Positions 1 through 7,741 of a stretch of DNA of 64,000 bases are shown here, in pieces. The notes under the pieces were generated by a model. It was given only the letters and a program-made list of their open reading frames with translations, was not told the DNA's origin and searched no databases. Origin of the DNA: Streptococcus equinus. GTDB lineage: Bacteria > Bacillota > Bacilli > Lactobacillales > Streptococcaceae. The stretch lies in contig NZ_FNJK01000001.1 of NCBI RefSeq assembly GCF_900104225.1, forward strand, positions 1-64,000. The letters run 5' to 3'. How positions within the stretch are numbered: the stretch's first letter is position 1; every line of letters starts with the position of its first letter. The position numbers and the translations under genes are program-made.

Positions 1-336
1 TTCTGATATAAAATTACTAAATCCTAGTCCAAAGATGAAAAATACTTCACCGTTTTTGAACTTGGTATTGCTTCTGTTCGTCGAATTTTTGAAATCCAAG
101 CTGATGATTTAAAAGAATATTTAAACGGACAACGTTCAGCTGATGATATTCTTTTTAAAGCACAAAACGATGCTTGGCCACCAAAAATTTCGCAGTTAGA
201 AGCTGACCGCATGTTTTTAAAAGAAAATCCTGAACTGCTACTAAATGATGAGGAAAATCAAAAACTTTTTTCAAGAAAAAAACTAAAAGAAATATTGCCA
301 AAAGGAGCACAAATTTTAGCAAGCAATGATGACTAA
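1..336 (+). pseudogene. 3' end of an unrecognised gene, probably frameshifted
   Basis: An open frame from base 28 runs to a TAA at 334-336 and encodes about 100 residues rich in charged amino acids (it includes VRRIFEIQADDLKEYLNGQ). The same frame has stops at 4-6 (TGA) and 25-27 (TAG), while frame 2 is open across those bases and would join in register if one A had been lost from the CCAAAG stretch near 29-34. I therefore read it as the C-terminal end of a gene carrying a one-base deletion; simple truncation or a sequencing error are alternatives. No ATG begins the in-frame part. I do not recognise the family. The next gene is more than 370 bases away and separately promoted. Confidence 0.4.
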
Positions 337-543
337 CATTTCTACAAAAATAGAATTCTTAAAATATGGGAAATATAAAAATTATAGATAACAAATTAAT
401 GATGAATTCTAAAGAATGTATTTTTAAAAATACTATCTCTAAATTTTTTGAAATAAGCGATGAAGTTTGTATCTAAAAAAAGGCTTACAATAAAAAAAGC
501 ACGAAAAAAGCTGTAAAAACGTGACATTTTCGCGTTAAATACG
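337..543. other. AT-rich non-coding stretch
   Basis: No credible ORF on either strand. It contains a perfect 16-base palindrome at 418-433 (GTATTTTT/AAAAATAC), which could be a weak terminator of the upstream gene fragment, and several A-runs. Nothing else is visible. Confidence 0.5.
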
Positions 544-571
544 TTGACTTTGCATGTTAAAGTGTTATAAT
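544..571 (+). promoter_or_regulatory. trmL promoter
   Basis: TTGACT at 544-549 and TATAAT at 566-571 with a 16-base spacer. Transcription would start near 578, giving a leader of about 130 bases before trmL. Confidence 0.75.
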
Positions 572-634
572 AATTTACAAGAATTCGTTAGTTTAAATCA
601 AACCTGTTATGATTTAAGTTAATGAATCGCCGCC

Positions 635-683
635 AACCACGCTGTTTGCTGAGCTTGACTCCGGGCAGTGTGGTTTATTTTTA
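635..683 (+). promoter_or_regulatory. GC-rich leader hairpin followed by U-tract, upstream of trmL
   Basis: AACCACGCTG (635-644) pairs with CAGTGTGGTT (666-675), ten base pairs with one G-U, closing a 21-base loop and followed by TTTATTTTTATG. It lies between the promoter and the trmL ribosome binding site, so it resembles an attenuator or the end of a short leader RNA. A second inverted repeat, TTAAATC (593-599) with GATTTAA (611-617), lies just upstream. I do not recognise the RNA family. Confidence 0.5.
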
Positions 684-708
684 TGTCAAAAAACTGAGAG
701 GAATCGTT

Positions 709-1254
709 ATGAATATCGAAGAACTTGATTACCAAGAAGAAGCTACTAAGGCTGTCAATCATGTCGTTCTTTTTCAACCACAAATTCCACAAAATACAGG
801 AAATATTGCCAGAACTTGTGCTGCGACTAATACCCCATTACACATTATCCGTCCGATGGGATTTCCAATTGATGACCGTAAGATGAAACGTGCCGGCCTT
901 GATTACTGGGATAAACTTGATGTGACTTTTTATGATAGCTTAGATGAATTTATGGAAAAATGTGATGGACAAGTTCATTTGATTAGTAAATTCGCTGAAA
1001 AAGTTTATTCAGACGAGCAATACAATGATGGCAAACATCACTATTTCCTTTTCGGTCGTGAAGATAAAGGGTTACCAGAAGAATTTATGCGAGCAAATCC
1101 TGAAAAAGCGCTCCGCATTCCAATGAATGATGAACACGTTCGCAGCTTGAATTTGTCAAATACTGTTTGCATGATTGTTTACGAGGCCCTACGTCAGCAA
1201 GCATTTCCAAATTTGGAATTAAGTCACACATACGCGCATGATAAATTAAAATAA
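709..1254 (+). CDS. trmL: tRNA (cytidine/uridine-34 2'-O)-methyltransferase TrmL
   Basis: SpoU/TrmD-knot (SPOUT) methyltransferase of 181 residues, the usual TrmL length. It methylates the ribose of the wobble base of tRNA-Leu isoacceptors using SAM. The three SPOUT motifs are visible: [11 protein letters not shown] near residues 29-39, FGREDKGLP near 113-121, and RSLNLSNTV near 141-150. The open frame extends upstream to 622, but the ATG at 709 is preceded by GAGAGGA (696-702), and the upstream codons lie in the structured leader, so I place the start here. It has its own promoter and terminator and is monocistronic. Confidence 0.9.
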   Translation: MNIEELDYQEEATKAVNHVVLFQPQIPQNTGNIARTCAATNTPLHIIRPMGFPIDDRKMKRAGLDYWDKLDVTFYDSLDEFMEKCDGQVHLISKFAEKVYSDEQYNDGKHHYFLFGREDKGLPEEFMRANPEKALRIPMNDEHVRSLNLSNTVCMIVYEALRQQAFPNLELSHTYAHDKLK

Positions 1255-1260
1255 ATGAAA

Positions 1261-1285
1261 AACAACTAGAAATAGTTGTTTTTTT
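1261..1285 (+). terminator. trmL terminator
   Basis: AACAACTA, GAAA loop, TAGTTGTT, then a run of T. Confidence 0.85.
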
Positions 1286-1316
1286 GCTTTATTATAAGCT
1301 TTTTGAGCTGAAATCA

Positions 1317-1345
1317 TTGCAGTGGCGGCGTTTTTTTGATATGCT
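1317..1345 (+). promoter_or_regulatory. ribU promoter
   Basis: TTGCAG at 1317-1322 and TATGCT at 1340-1345, spacer 17, immediately upstream of the FMN riboswitch. Confidence 0.5.
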
Positions 1346-1351
1346 AAGAGT

Positions 1352-1600
1352 GTCTTCAGGGCAGGGTGAGATTCCCGACCGGCGGTGTTGCCTCTCGTTG
1401 TCTGCCTTTTGCTTTAATTCGTCCTTGACTTCCTTTTCCTAACATCAGTTATGTCTGTGGGTTGTCGTCTAGACTAAAGCAAAAGGTCAAACAACTTAGT
1501 TTGGTAAGAGAACGAGAGCAATTTGAAAGTCCGCGAGCTGCACTTGCAGTTGATCTGGTGAGATTCCAGAACCGACAGTAAAGTCTGGATGGGAGAAGAC
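1352..1600 (+). ncRNA. FMN riboswitch (RFN element)
   Basis: The 5' core is visible as AGGGCAGGGTGAGATTCCCG followed by ACCGGCGGT (1359-1386), and the 3' core as GTCCGCGAGC, then GGTGAGATTCCAGAACCGAC and the closing GGATGGGAGAAGAC (to 1600). One peripheral arm is unusually long: TTGC.TCTCGTT (1388-1399) pairs with AACGAGAGCAA (about 1511-1521), enclosing a further helix made from CCTTTTGCTTTA and TAAAGCAAAAGG. The element leads directly into ribU, so FMN is expected to lower riboflavin uptake. The expression platform between 1601 and 1675 contains imperfect hairpins but no clear T-run, so translational control is possible. Confidence 0.93.
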
Positions 1601-1680
1601 CAAGAGTTTAGCTCGTTTTTATGTAGAGCTCTATACTCGAACGCCTTCTTTCAATTTGAGAAAATTGGAGGAACTTTTTT

Positions 1681-2244
1681 ATGCCTGAAACTATGACTAA
1701 TACGCGTAAGTTGGCGCATATTGCTATTTTATCGACGCTTTCGTTCTTGTTGATGTATTTGCAATTCCCATTGATTCCATCAGCTAGCTTCTTGCAATTT
1801 GATTTTTCTATTTTGCCAGTTTTAATTGGTCTTGTGATGATTGATTTGCAAAGCGCACTTGGAATTTTGATTTTGCGAACACTTTTGAAGTTGATGCTAA
1901 ACAACGGCGGCATTGCAACTCTGATTGGTATGCCAATGAATGTGGTTGCTTTAGGTGTTTTCTTGTTAGCTATGGCTTTCATCTGGAATCGCAAACCAAG
2001 TTTAAAAAACTACGTTTTGGCTTCAGTTGTGGGAACGCTCGGCTTGACCGTGGCAATGTTGGTCTTAAATTATATCTATGCGGTACCACTTTACGCACAA
2101 TTTGCTAATTTTGACATTTCAGCTATCCTAGGTTTGGGAAATTACCTCTTTGCGATGGTTGTCCCATTCAACTTAATTGAAGGGCTTATTTTTTCAGTAG
2201 CCTTCTTTATCCTATGGAGCTTTTTAAAACCAATGGTTAAATAA
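1681..2244 (+). CDS. ribU: Riboflavin ECF transporter S component RibU
   Basis: Integral membrane substrate-binding (S) subunit of an energy-coupling factor transporter; it captures riboflavin and works with the shared EcfA/A'/T module encoded elsewhere. The 187-residue product has about six hydrophobic helices, an N-terminal segment RKLAHIAILSTLSFLLMYLQ and the FDFSILPVLIG stretch characteristic of RibU. The ATG follows a TTGGAGGA ribosome binding site. The FMN riboswitch immediately upstream independently supports riboflavin as substrate. Monocistronic, closed by a strong terminator. Confidence 0.93.
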   Translation: MPETMTNTRKLAHIAILSTLSFLLMYLQFPLIPSASFLQFDFSILPVLIGLVMIDLQSALGILILRTLLKLMLNNGGIATLIGMPMNVVALGVFLLAMAFIWNRKPSLKNYVLASVVGTLGLTVAMLVLNYIYAVPLYAQFANFDISAILGLGNYLFAMVVPFNLIEGLIFSVAFFILWSFLKPMVK

Positions 2245-2253
2245 TAAATATCC

Positions 2254-2286
2254 AAAAGGCTAGAAACGACTTGTTTCTAGCCTTTT
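2254..2286 (+). terminator. ribU terminator
   Basis: Fourteen-base perfect stem AAAAGGCTAGAAAC / GTTTCTAGCCTTTT. Confidence 0.9.
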
Positions 2287-2407
2287 TAGCTATCTAGAAA
2301 TGTACTGCCACAATTTTGCCACAGATTTTAAAGGATATGACTGGGATAAAAAAATTAACTAGGTTATAATAGTACTACAGCACTAAATTGTTGTGAAAGG
2401 TATTAGA

Positions 2408-3064
2408 ATGAAACACAAACAAACTTACTTTTCAATTGCCTCATCATTTCTTGTTCTTTTTATGATATTAGGCTATATTGTTAAGTTTTATCCTGAGGTA
2501 CTAGTAAGTATCGATTCAAGTATTCAAACAAGTGTGCGTGGGGATTTGCCAAATCACTTGAGTACATTTTTCAAAGCAGTGACGAATTTTGGTCATGAAG
2601 CTTTGGTTTTTATTTATACATTTGCTATCTCAGCAGTCTTTTATTTCAAAAAGAATTGGAAAACAGAAGCTCTCTTTTTATCAGGTAATTTGGTCTTGAT
2701 GGGAGTTATGTCAACAATTTTCAAATATCTCTATAATCGTCCGAGACCAAGTCTTGAGTATTTGGTTAAGAAACCACTAGGCCCATCTTTCCCAAGTTGG
2801 CATGCAGCGTCAACGATGATTGTAGCCATTAGTTTGATGATTATTATTGAACAACATTTGACGAAAACCTTGGCAAAACGCTGTTTACAAATTTTGGTTT
2901 TAGTAATTGCTTTGACAACAGCTATTTCACGTATTTATCTAGGCGTTCATTATCCATCAGATATCTTAGGTGGTTGGTTATTAGCTATTGCTATTTCAGC
3001 AGCTGTCTATCCAATTTATGATCAAAAACGATTTGAATGGCGTTTCCAAGATAAACAAGATTAA
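2408..3064 (+). CDS. PAP2-family membrane phosphatase
   Basis: Type 2 phosphatidic acid phosphatase/undecaprenyl-pyrophosphatase-like protein of 218 residues with five or six transmembrane helices. The three PAP2 signature motifs are present: KYLYNRPRP (KX6RP), PSWHAAST (PSGH variant with W) and SRIYLGVHYPSDILGG (SRX5HX3D). It probably dephosphorylates a lipid phosphate, either undecaprenyl pyrophosphate recycling for cell wall synthesis or phosphatidylglycerophosphate; the sequence cannot separate these. A GTG at 2393 is in frame, but ATG 2408 sits seven bases after AAAGG (2396-2400) and is preferred. A TATAAT at 2365-2370 probably drives it. Confidence 0.85.
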   Translation: MKHKQTYFSIASSFLVLFMILGYIVKFYPEVLVSIDSSIQTSVRGDLPNHLSTFFKAVTNFGHEALVFIYTFAISAVFYFKKNWKTEALFLSGNLVLMGVMSTIFKYLYNRPRPSLEYLVKKPLGPSFPSWHAASTMIVAISLMIIIEQHLTKTLAKRCLQILVLVIALTTAISRIYLGVHYPSDILGGWLLAIAISAAVYPIYDQKRFEWRFQDKQD

Positions 3065-3077
3065 ATTAATAGCTAAG

Positions 3078-3100
3078 GGCGACCACTTGGTCGTCTTTTT
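3078..3100 (+). terminator. Terminator after PAP2 gene
   Basis: GGCGACC, short loop, GGTCGTC, then TTTTT. Confidence 0.8.
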
Positions 3101-3114
3101 AAGGTGACTAGAGT

Positions 3115-3142
3115 TTGTCTGATAAGTAGAAAGTGTTATAAT
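3115..3142 (+). promoter_or_regulatory. Promoter of ytqA, apparently leaderless
   Basis: TTGTCT at 3115-3120 and TATAAT at 3137-3142 with a 16-base spacer. The ytqA ATG begins at 3150, seven bases after the -10 hexamer, so the start site and the start codon coincide. No purine-rich ribosome binding site precedes the ATG. Confidence 0.7.
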
Positions 3143-3149
3143 AAAAGCT

Positions 3150-4088
3150 ATGAAAAAACGTTACAATACTCTAAATGATTATTATCGCGAGATTTTTGGA
3201 GAAAAAATATTTAAAGTTCCTATTGATGCAGGATTTGACTGCCCAAACCGTGATGGAACAGTAGCACATGGCGGCTGTACCTTCTGTACGGTATCAGGTT
3301 CTGGTGATGCGATTGTAGCTCCAGATGCCCCAATCCGTGATCAATTTTATAAAGAAATAGATTTCATGCACCGCAAGTGGCCGGATGTTAAAAAATACTT
3401 AGTTTATTTTCAAAACTTCACTAACACCCATGATACAGTAGAAGTGATTCGTGAGCGTTACGAGCAAGCAATTAATGAACCAGGTGTTGTTGGGATTAAT
3501 ATTGGAACACGTCCTGATTGTTTACCTGATGAGACAGTTGCTTATATCGCTGAGTTGTCTGAGCGTATGCATGTGACTGTCGAACTTGGTTTGCAGACGA
3601 CTTATGATGAAACTTCTAAGATTATCAATCGCGCACACACCTATGACTTGTTTGTCAAAACTGTAAAGCGTCTGCGTGAACTGGCACCAAAAGTGGAAAT
3701 TGTTTCTCACTTGATTAATGGTTTGCCTGGTGAGACGCATGAGATGATGCTTGAAAATGTTAGACGTTGTGTGACAGATAATGAGATTGATGGGATTAAA
3801 CTGCATTTGCTTCACTTGATGACAAGTACCAAAATGCAACGTGATTACCATGAAGGACGCTTAAAACTCCTTAGCATGGATGAATATGTCAATATTATTT
3901 GTGATCAATTGGAAATCATTCCTAAAAATATCATCATTCATCGTATTACAGGTGATGCTCCGCGCGATATGCTTATCGGTCCAATGTGGAGTCTTAAAAA
4001 ATGGGAAGTTTTGAACGCTATTGATAAAGAAATGGAACGCCGCGGTTCTTATCAAGGCTGTAAATTAGAAGAGGAGTCTAAATCATGA
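3150..4088 (+). CDS. ytqA: Radical SAM protein, YtqA family (TIGR01212)
   Basis: 312 residues. An N-terminal cysteine triad, FDCPN...GGCTFC (C-x11-C-x2-C), fits the iron-sulfur cluster site of this elongated-spacing radical SAM family, followed by the TIM-barrel segments GVNIGTRPDC-like (GINIGTRPDCLP), VELGLQTT and VSHLINGLPGET. Its exact substrate is not established to my knowledge; association with the adjacent methyltransferase-like gene is conserved in Firmicutes. The stop codon overlaps the ytqB start (ATGA at 4085-4088), so translation of the two is coupled. The gene seems to be transcribed without a leader. Confidence 0.85.
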   Translation: MKKRYNTLNDYYREIFGEKIFKVPIDAGFDCPNRDGTVAHGGCTFCTVSGSGDAIVAPDAPIRDQFYKEIDFMHRKWPDVKKYLVYFQNFTNTHDTVEVIRERYEQAINEPGVVGINIGTRPDCLPDETVAYIAELSERMHVTVELGLQTTYDETSKIINRAHTYDLFVKTVKRLRELAPKVEIVSHLINGLPGETHEMMLENVRRCVTDNEIDGIKLHLLHLMTSTKMQRDYHEGRLKLLSMDEYVNIICDQLEIIPKNIIIHRITGDAPRDMLIGPMWSLKKWEVLNAIDKEMERRGSYQGCKLEEESKS

Positions 4089-4633
4089 TTAAACGTCCTT
4101 TGCATTTGTCACATGATTTTTTGGCTGAAGTGTTGGATAGTAACGCGGTAGCCGTTGATGCGACAATGGGAAATGGGAATGACACAGCTTTTCTGGCGCA
4201 AAAGGCTAAAAAAGTTTATGCCTTTGATGTGCAAGAACAAGCTTTAAAAAGCACACAAGAACGTTTAGAAAAACAAGCTATTTCAAATGCTCAATTAATT
4301 CTTGATGGTCATCAAAATCTTGACCAATACGTTAATGAGCCAATTCGCGCAGCTATTTTCAATCTTGGCTATCTGCCAAGTGCGGATAAGACTGTCATTA
4401 CAAAACCTGACACAACGCTTGTGGCGATTGAAAAAATTCTAGAACGTCTTGAAATTGGTGGACGTTTAGCCATTATGATTTACTATGGTCATGAAGGTGG
4501 CGACATGGAAAAAGATGCAGTGCTTGATTTTGTGTCAGCACTTGATCAAAAAGAATTTGCAACAATGCTATATAAACCTTTGAACCAAATTCACCAACCA
4601 CCATTTTTGGTTATGATTGAAAAATTACGTTAA
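4085..4633 (+). CDS. ytqB: Class I SAM-dependent methyltransferase, YtqB/rRNA methylase family
   Basis: 182 residues, a compact Rossmann methyltransferase. Motif I is AVDATMGNGNDTAFLA near residues 22-37, followed by an acidic end of strand 2 (YAFDVQ) and a NLGYLPSADK segment in the motif IV position. The family (PF06962) is annotated as putative rRNA methylase, but B. subtilis YtqB lacks a firmly assigned substrate. The start overlaps the ytqA stop by four bases and is preceded by GAGGAG, implying coupled translation and a joint RNA-modification role. Confidence 0.85.
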   Translation: MIKRPLHLSHDFLAEVLDSNAVAVDATMGNGNDTAFLAQKAKKVYAFDVQEQALKSTQERLEKQAISNAQLILDGHQNLDQYVNEPIRAAIFNLGYLPSADKTVITKPDTTLVAIEKILERLEIGGRLAIMIYYGHEGGDMEKDAVLDFVSALDQKEFATMLYKPLNQIHQPPFLVMIEKLR

Positions 4634-4639
4634 TAAGTA

Positions 4640-4673
4640 AAACCTCTATGATTAAGGTCATAGAGGTTTTTCG
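4640..4673. terminator. Bidirectional terminator between ytqB and the YlmA-type gene
   Basis: AAACCTCTATGA and TCATAGAGGTTT flank a six-base loop, with T-runs readable on both strands between two convergent genes. Confidence 0.85.
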
Positions 4674-5459
4674 TTATTTAAATTCAGGTTTGATGTAAAT
4701 ACGTTCATCACCAAGAGGGACAATTGATACGGTTTGATCATAAAAATCAGATAAGATATCTTCTGTTAGGACTTGGTCTTTTGGACCTTGGGCAATGATA
4801 TTCCCTTTTTTGAGAAGTAGAACGTGGGTAAATGAGCGAGTAATTTCTTCTGCGTGGTGTGTGACGTAGAGAATTGTTGGAGCTTTTGGAAGATTGGTGA
4901 TTTGTTCAATTTGTCGAAGCAATTTTTCACGTGCAAAAAGGTCAAGTCCACTAGTTGCTTCATCAAGAATTAAAATTTCAGGTTCTTCCATCAAACTACG
5001 TGCAATAAGAAGTAGTTGTTTTTCACCTTGTGAAAGGCTAGCGTAGATACGGCCAAGAAGGTGTTCACCACCAATTGAAATCAACATTTGCTTAGCTTCA
5101 TTGAGTTCTTTTTCGCCATATTGAGTGTAGAGAATGCTTGACTTGTATTTCCCAGTTAGGACGATTTTTTCAGCAAGCATGTGTGGAGATAGTCGCTCAG
5201 CGATGAATGAGCCGACGATACCAATTTTTGTACGCATGTTGCTAATATCTGTTCCTCCAAATTTATTTCCCAGAACTTCAACACTACCGTCGCTTGTCCA
5301 GTATTCTGCAGTGATGAGTTTGAGAAGAGATGTTTTACCTGAACCATTGAGACCTAAGATTGCCCAGTGTTCTCCTTTATTAACTTCCCAAGTTAGGTTA
5401 TTTAAAAGAGTTTTGTTCTGTCGTTTAAGGGTGACGTTTTTTAAAACAATTTGAGTCAT
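4674..5459 (-). CDS. Orphan ABC ATPase, YlmA/ModF-like
   Basis: Cytoplasmic ABC ATP-binding protein, 261 residues, with Walker A GLNGSGKT, signature LSQGEKQ and Walker B ILILDEATSGLD, followed by the switch histidine (VTHHAEE). No membrane partner is encoded nearby, as is usual for the YlmA family, so it may work with a distant permease or in a non-transport role. Start at ATG 5457-5459 with GGAGG just upstream. The upstream region carries a TATAAT (5489-5494 on this strand) and a good CodY-like box, suggesting repression in rich medium. Confidence 0.8.
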   Translation of the reverse strand: MTQIVLKNVTLKRQNKTLLNNLTWEVNKGEHWAILGLNGSGKTSLLKLITAEYWTSDGSVEVLGNKFGGTDISNMRTKIGIVGSFIAERLSPHMLAEKIVLTGKYKSSILYTQYGEKELNEAKQMLISIGGEHLLGRIYASLSQGEKQLLLIARSLMEEPEILILDEATSGLDLFAREKLLRQIEQITNLPKAPTILYVTHHAEEITRSFTHVLLLKKGNIIAQGPKDQVLTEDILSDFYDQTVSIVPLGDERIYIKPEFK

Positions 5460-5496
5460 GAGGAACCTCCGTAATCTGTTTGATAGTTATTATAAC

Positions 5497-5511
5497 ATTT
5501 TTCAGAAAATT
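5497..5511. promoter_or_regulatory. CodY-like box upstream of the YlmA-type gene
   Basis: ATTTTTCAGAAAATT matches the CodY consensus AATTTTCWGAAAATT at 14 of 15 positions. It lies directly upstream of the minus-strand -10 (TATAAT complement at 5489-5494), where a repressor would block RNA polymerase. It is about 70 bases upstream of the lacS -35. Confidence 0.5.
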
Positions 5512-5578
5512 TAGATATTTATTTCTGAAATAGTTTGAGAATATAAACTAAAAGTTAGTAAAACTTTACTAAAACTCA

Positions 5579-5607
5579 TTGACTTTATCCAGGAAAGCGT
5601 TTACTAT
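5579..5607 (+). promoter_or_regulatory. lacS promoter with overlapping cre site
   Basis: TTGACT at 5579-5584 and TACTAT at 5602-5607, spacer 17. AGGAAAGCGTTTACT at 5591-5605 matches the CcpA cre consensus WTGNAANCGNWNNCW with one mismatch and covers the spacer and -10, so CcpA would repress the permease when glucose is available. Confidence 0.75.
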
Positions 5608-5652
5608 ATTCTTGTAATCAAAAAACAAAGTTGTTAGAAGAAGGAGATTTTT

Positions 5653-7575
5653 ATGAATCAAGCGACTCATTCAAGTAAAGATTTGAAAAAATCTGCAGCT
5701 ACCTCACGCATTTCATATGCTTTTGGTGCATTTGGTCATGATATTTTTTACGCGACCCTATCAACATACTTTATCACCTTTATTACCTCACACTTATTTA
5801 ATACGGGTGATGCGGCGCAAAATAATCGCATGGTTTTATATATTACTCAGATTATTGCTGGTTTGCGTATTGTTGAATTGATTATTGATCCTTTTATTGG
5901 AAACATGATTGACAATACTAAGACACGCTGGGGTAAATTCAAGCCTTGGGTAGTAGCTGGTGGAACAATTAGTTCAATTGCTTTATTGATTTTATTTACA
6001 GATATGGGAGGGCTCAATAAGACTAATCCAGTGCTTTACTTGATTATCTTTGCCTTTATCTATATCACGATGGATATTTTTTATTCTTTTAAAGATATTG
6101 GCTTTTGGTCAATGGTTCCAGCTCTGTCATTTAGCTCAGAAGAACGTGAAAAAACAGCAACCTTTGCTCGTATCGGTTCAACAATCGGTGCAAATATTGT
6201 TGGTGTTGTCATTATGCCAATCGTTCTCTTCTTCTCACTAAATCGTAACGGTGGTGCTGGTGATAATCGTGGTTGGTTCTGGTTTGCCTTTATCGTTGCT
6301 TTACTAGGTGTTTTGACTGTATTGGCTGTTGCTTTCGGAACAGATGAAATTGAATCAGACCTTCGTAAAAATACTGAAAAAACAGGCTTTAAAGATGTTC
6401 TTAAAGTTTTGACTAAGAACGACCAATTGATGGCTATTGCTTTATCATATGTTTTGTATACAACTGGTATTAGTATTTTAAATGCTTCTGAATTGTATTA
6501 CTTTACTTACATTTTAGGGCACGCTGCTCAATTTTCTATTTTGGGAACTATTAACACTATTGTTGGTTTGCTTTCAGTGTCGCTTTTCCCACAGTTGGCT
6601 GGAAAATTGAATCGACGTAATCTTTTCTTTGCATGTATTGCGGTCATGCTTTGTGGTATTGGATTATTCTCTGTAGCTGGAACTTCACTTGCTTTGGTTT
6701 TAATTGCTGCTGAGTTGTTCTTTATTCCACAACCACTTGTTTTCCTTGTTGTCTTGATGATTATCACAGACTGTGTTGAATATGGTCAATGGAAACTTGG
6801 CCATCGTGATGAAGCTTTGACTTTGTCAGTTCGTCCTTTGTTGGATAAATTTGGTGGTGCGATTTCAAACCTTGTTATCGGTGCAGCAGCAGTTGCAGCT
6901 GGTATGACAACAGGTGCTACAGCTGATTCTATTACAAAAGCGGGAGCTATTTCTTTCAAACTTCATGTTTTTGCTTTGCCATTTGTTTTGATTGTTCTAA
7001 GTAGTCTTGTTTTCTTCTTCCGTGTCAAATTAACCGAAGAAAAACACGCTGAAATTGTTGAAGAACTTGAACGTACTTGGGGTCATGAATTCATCGATGA
7101 TAAAGTTGAAACTGATGGTGGTCTTAGCATCTCTGCTCCAATTTTTGGTGAACTTCTTGCTTTGTCACAAGTAGCTGATCCAATCTTTGCCAGTGAAGGT
7201 CTCGGTAAAGGTTTTGCTATTAAGCCTAGCGACGGTTGTATTTATGCTCCATTTGATGCTATGGTTCGTCAAGTCTTTACGACTCGCCATGCTGTTGGTC
7301 TTGTCTCAGAAAATGGTATCGTCTTATTGATTCACATCGGTATTGGAACGGTTAAACTAAAAGGAACTGGTTTTGTTTCTTACGTTGTTGAAGGTGAACA
7401 TGTTAAAAAAGGAGATAAATTAATCGAATTCTGGGATCCAGTAATTCAAAAAGCAGGCCTAGATGATACCGTTATCGTCACAGTAACCAATTCACATGTC
7501 TTTAATGACTTTGTGATCAAACCAACACCTGGTACAAACTTACAAGCTGGTGATACAGTTCTTACTTTGAAGTAA
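5653..7575 (+). CDS. lacS: LacS-type glycoside-pentoside-hexuronide:cation symporter with C-terminal EIIA domain
   Basis: 640 residues, matching LacS of S. thermophilus in length and layout. Residues 20-460 form about twelve transmembrane segments of the GPH family; residues about 485-640 form a PTS EIIA-Glc-like domain. The phosphorylatable histidine is H561 in [12 protein letters not shown] and the second catalytic histidine is H546 in TRHAVGL. Phosphorylation by HPr would regulate sugar/galactose exchange. Substrate is probably lactose or another beta- or alpha-galactoside; no beta-galactosidase or raffinose gene is adjacent, so the sugar cannot be fixed from context. The cre site at the promoter indicates catabolite repression. 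Strong AGAAGGAG upstream of the ATG. Confidence 0.85.
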   Translation: MNQATHSSKDLKKSAATSRISYAFGAFGHDIFYATLSTYFITFITSHLFNTGDAAQNNRMVLYITQIIAGLRIVELIIDPFIGNMIDNTKTRWGKFKPWVVAGGTISSIALLILFTDMGGLNKTNPVLYLIIFAFIYITMDIFYSFKDIGFWSMVPALSFSSEEREKTATFARIGSTIGANIVGVVIMPIVLFFSLNRNGGAGDNRGWFWFAFIVALLGVLTVLAVAFGTDEIESDLRKNTEKTGFKDVLKVLTKNDQLMAIALSYVLYTTGISILNASELYYFTYILGHAAQFSILGTINTIVGLLSVSLFPQLAGKLNRRNLFFACIAVMLCGIGLFSVAGTSLALVLIAAELFFIPQPLVFLVVLMIITDCVEYGQWKLGHRDEALTLSVRPLLDKFGGAISNLVIGAAAVAAGMTTGATADSITKAGAISFKLHVFALPFVLIVLSSLVFFFRVKLTEEKHAEIVEELERTWGHEFIDDKVETDGGLSISAPIFGELLALSQVADPIFASEGLGKGFAIKPSDGCIYAPFDAMVRQVFTTRHAVGLVSENGIVLLIHIGIGTVKLKGTGFVSYVVEGEHVKKGDKLIEFWDPVIQKAGLDDTVIVTVTNSHVFNDFVIKPTPGTNLQAGDTVLTLK

Positions 7576-7586
7576 AAGGAAAAAGG

Positions 7587-7614
7587 AGCTCAGTTCAAAG
7601 AACTGGGCTTTTTT
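7587..7614 (+). terminator. lacS terminator
   Basis: AGCTCAGTTC, AAA loop, GAACTGGGCT, then TTTTT. Confidence 0.85.
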
Positions 7615-7668
7615 ATTTAATAGAAGAAAGTAATAGTATTTGTTTGATACTTTACATAGAAAATATGC

Positions 7669-7674
7669 TATAAT
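7669..7674 (+). promoter_or_regulatory. -10 of the CorC/HlyC gene
   Basis: Extended -10 TGCTATAAT (hexamer 7669-7674). A leader of about 60 bases holds a small hairpin GTAGGC/GCCTAC (7698-7715) before the ribosome binding site GAGGAG. Confidence 0.55.
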
Positions 7675-7741
7675 GTAGTCACTGTATAAGAATAGATGTA
7701 GGCTAGAATGCCTACCGATATAGAAGAGGAGTAAGATTTAT

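Noticed and set aside
622..708. N-terminal extension of TrmL from ATG 622
   Set aside because: The region is a structured leader, and the conserved TrmL start at 709 has a ribosome binding site.
1608..1994. Minus-strand open frame over the riboswitch and ribU
   Set aside because: It overlaps an RFN element and a certain coding gene; codon pattern and lack of ribosome binding site show it to be a shadow.
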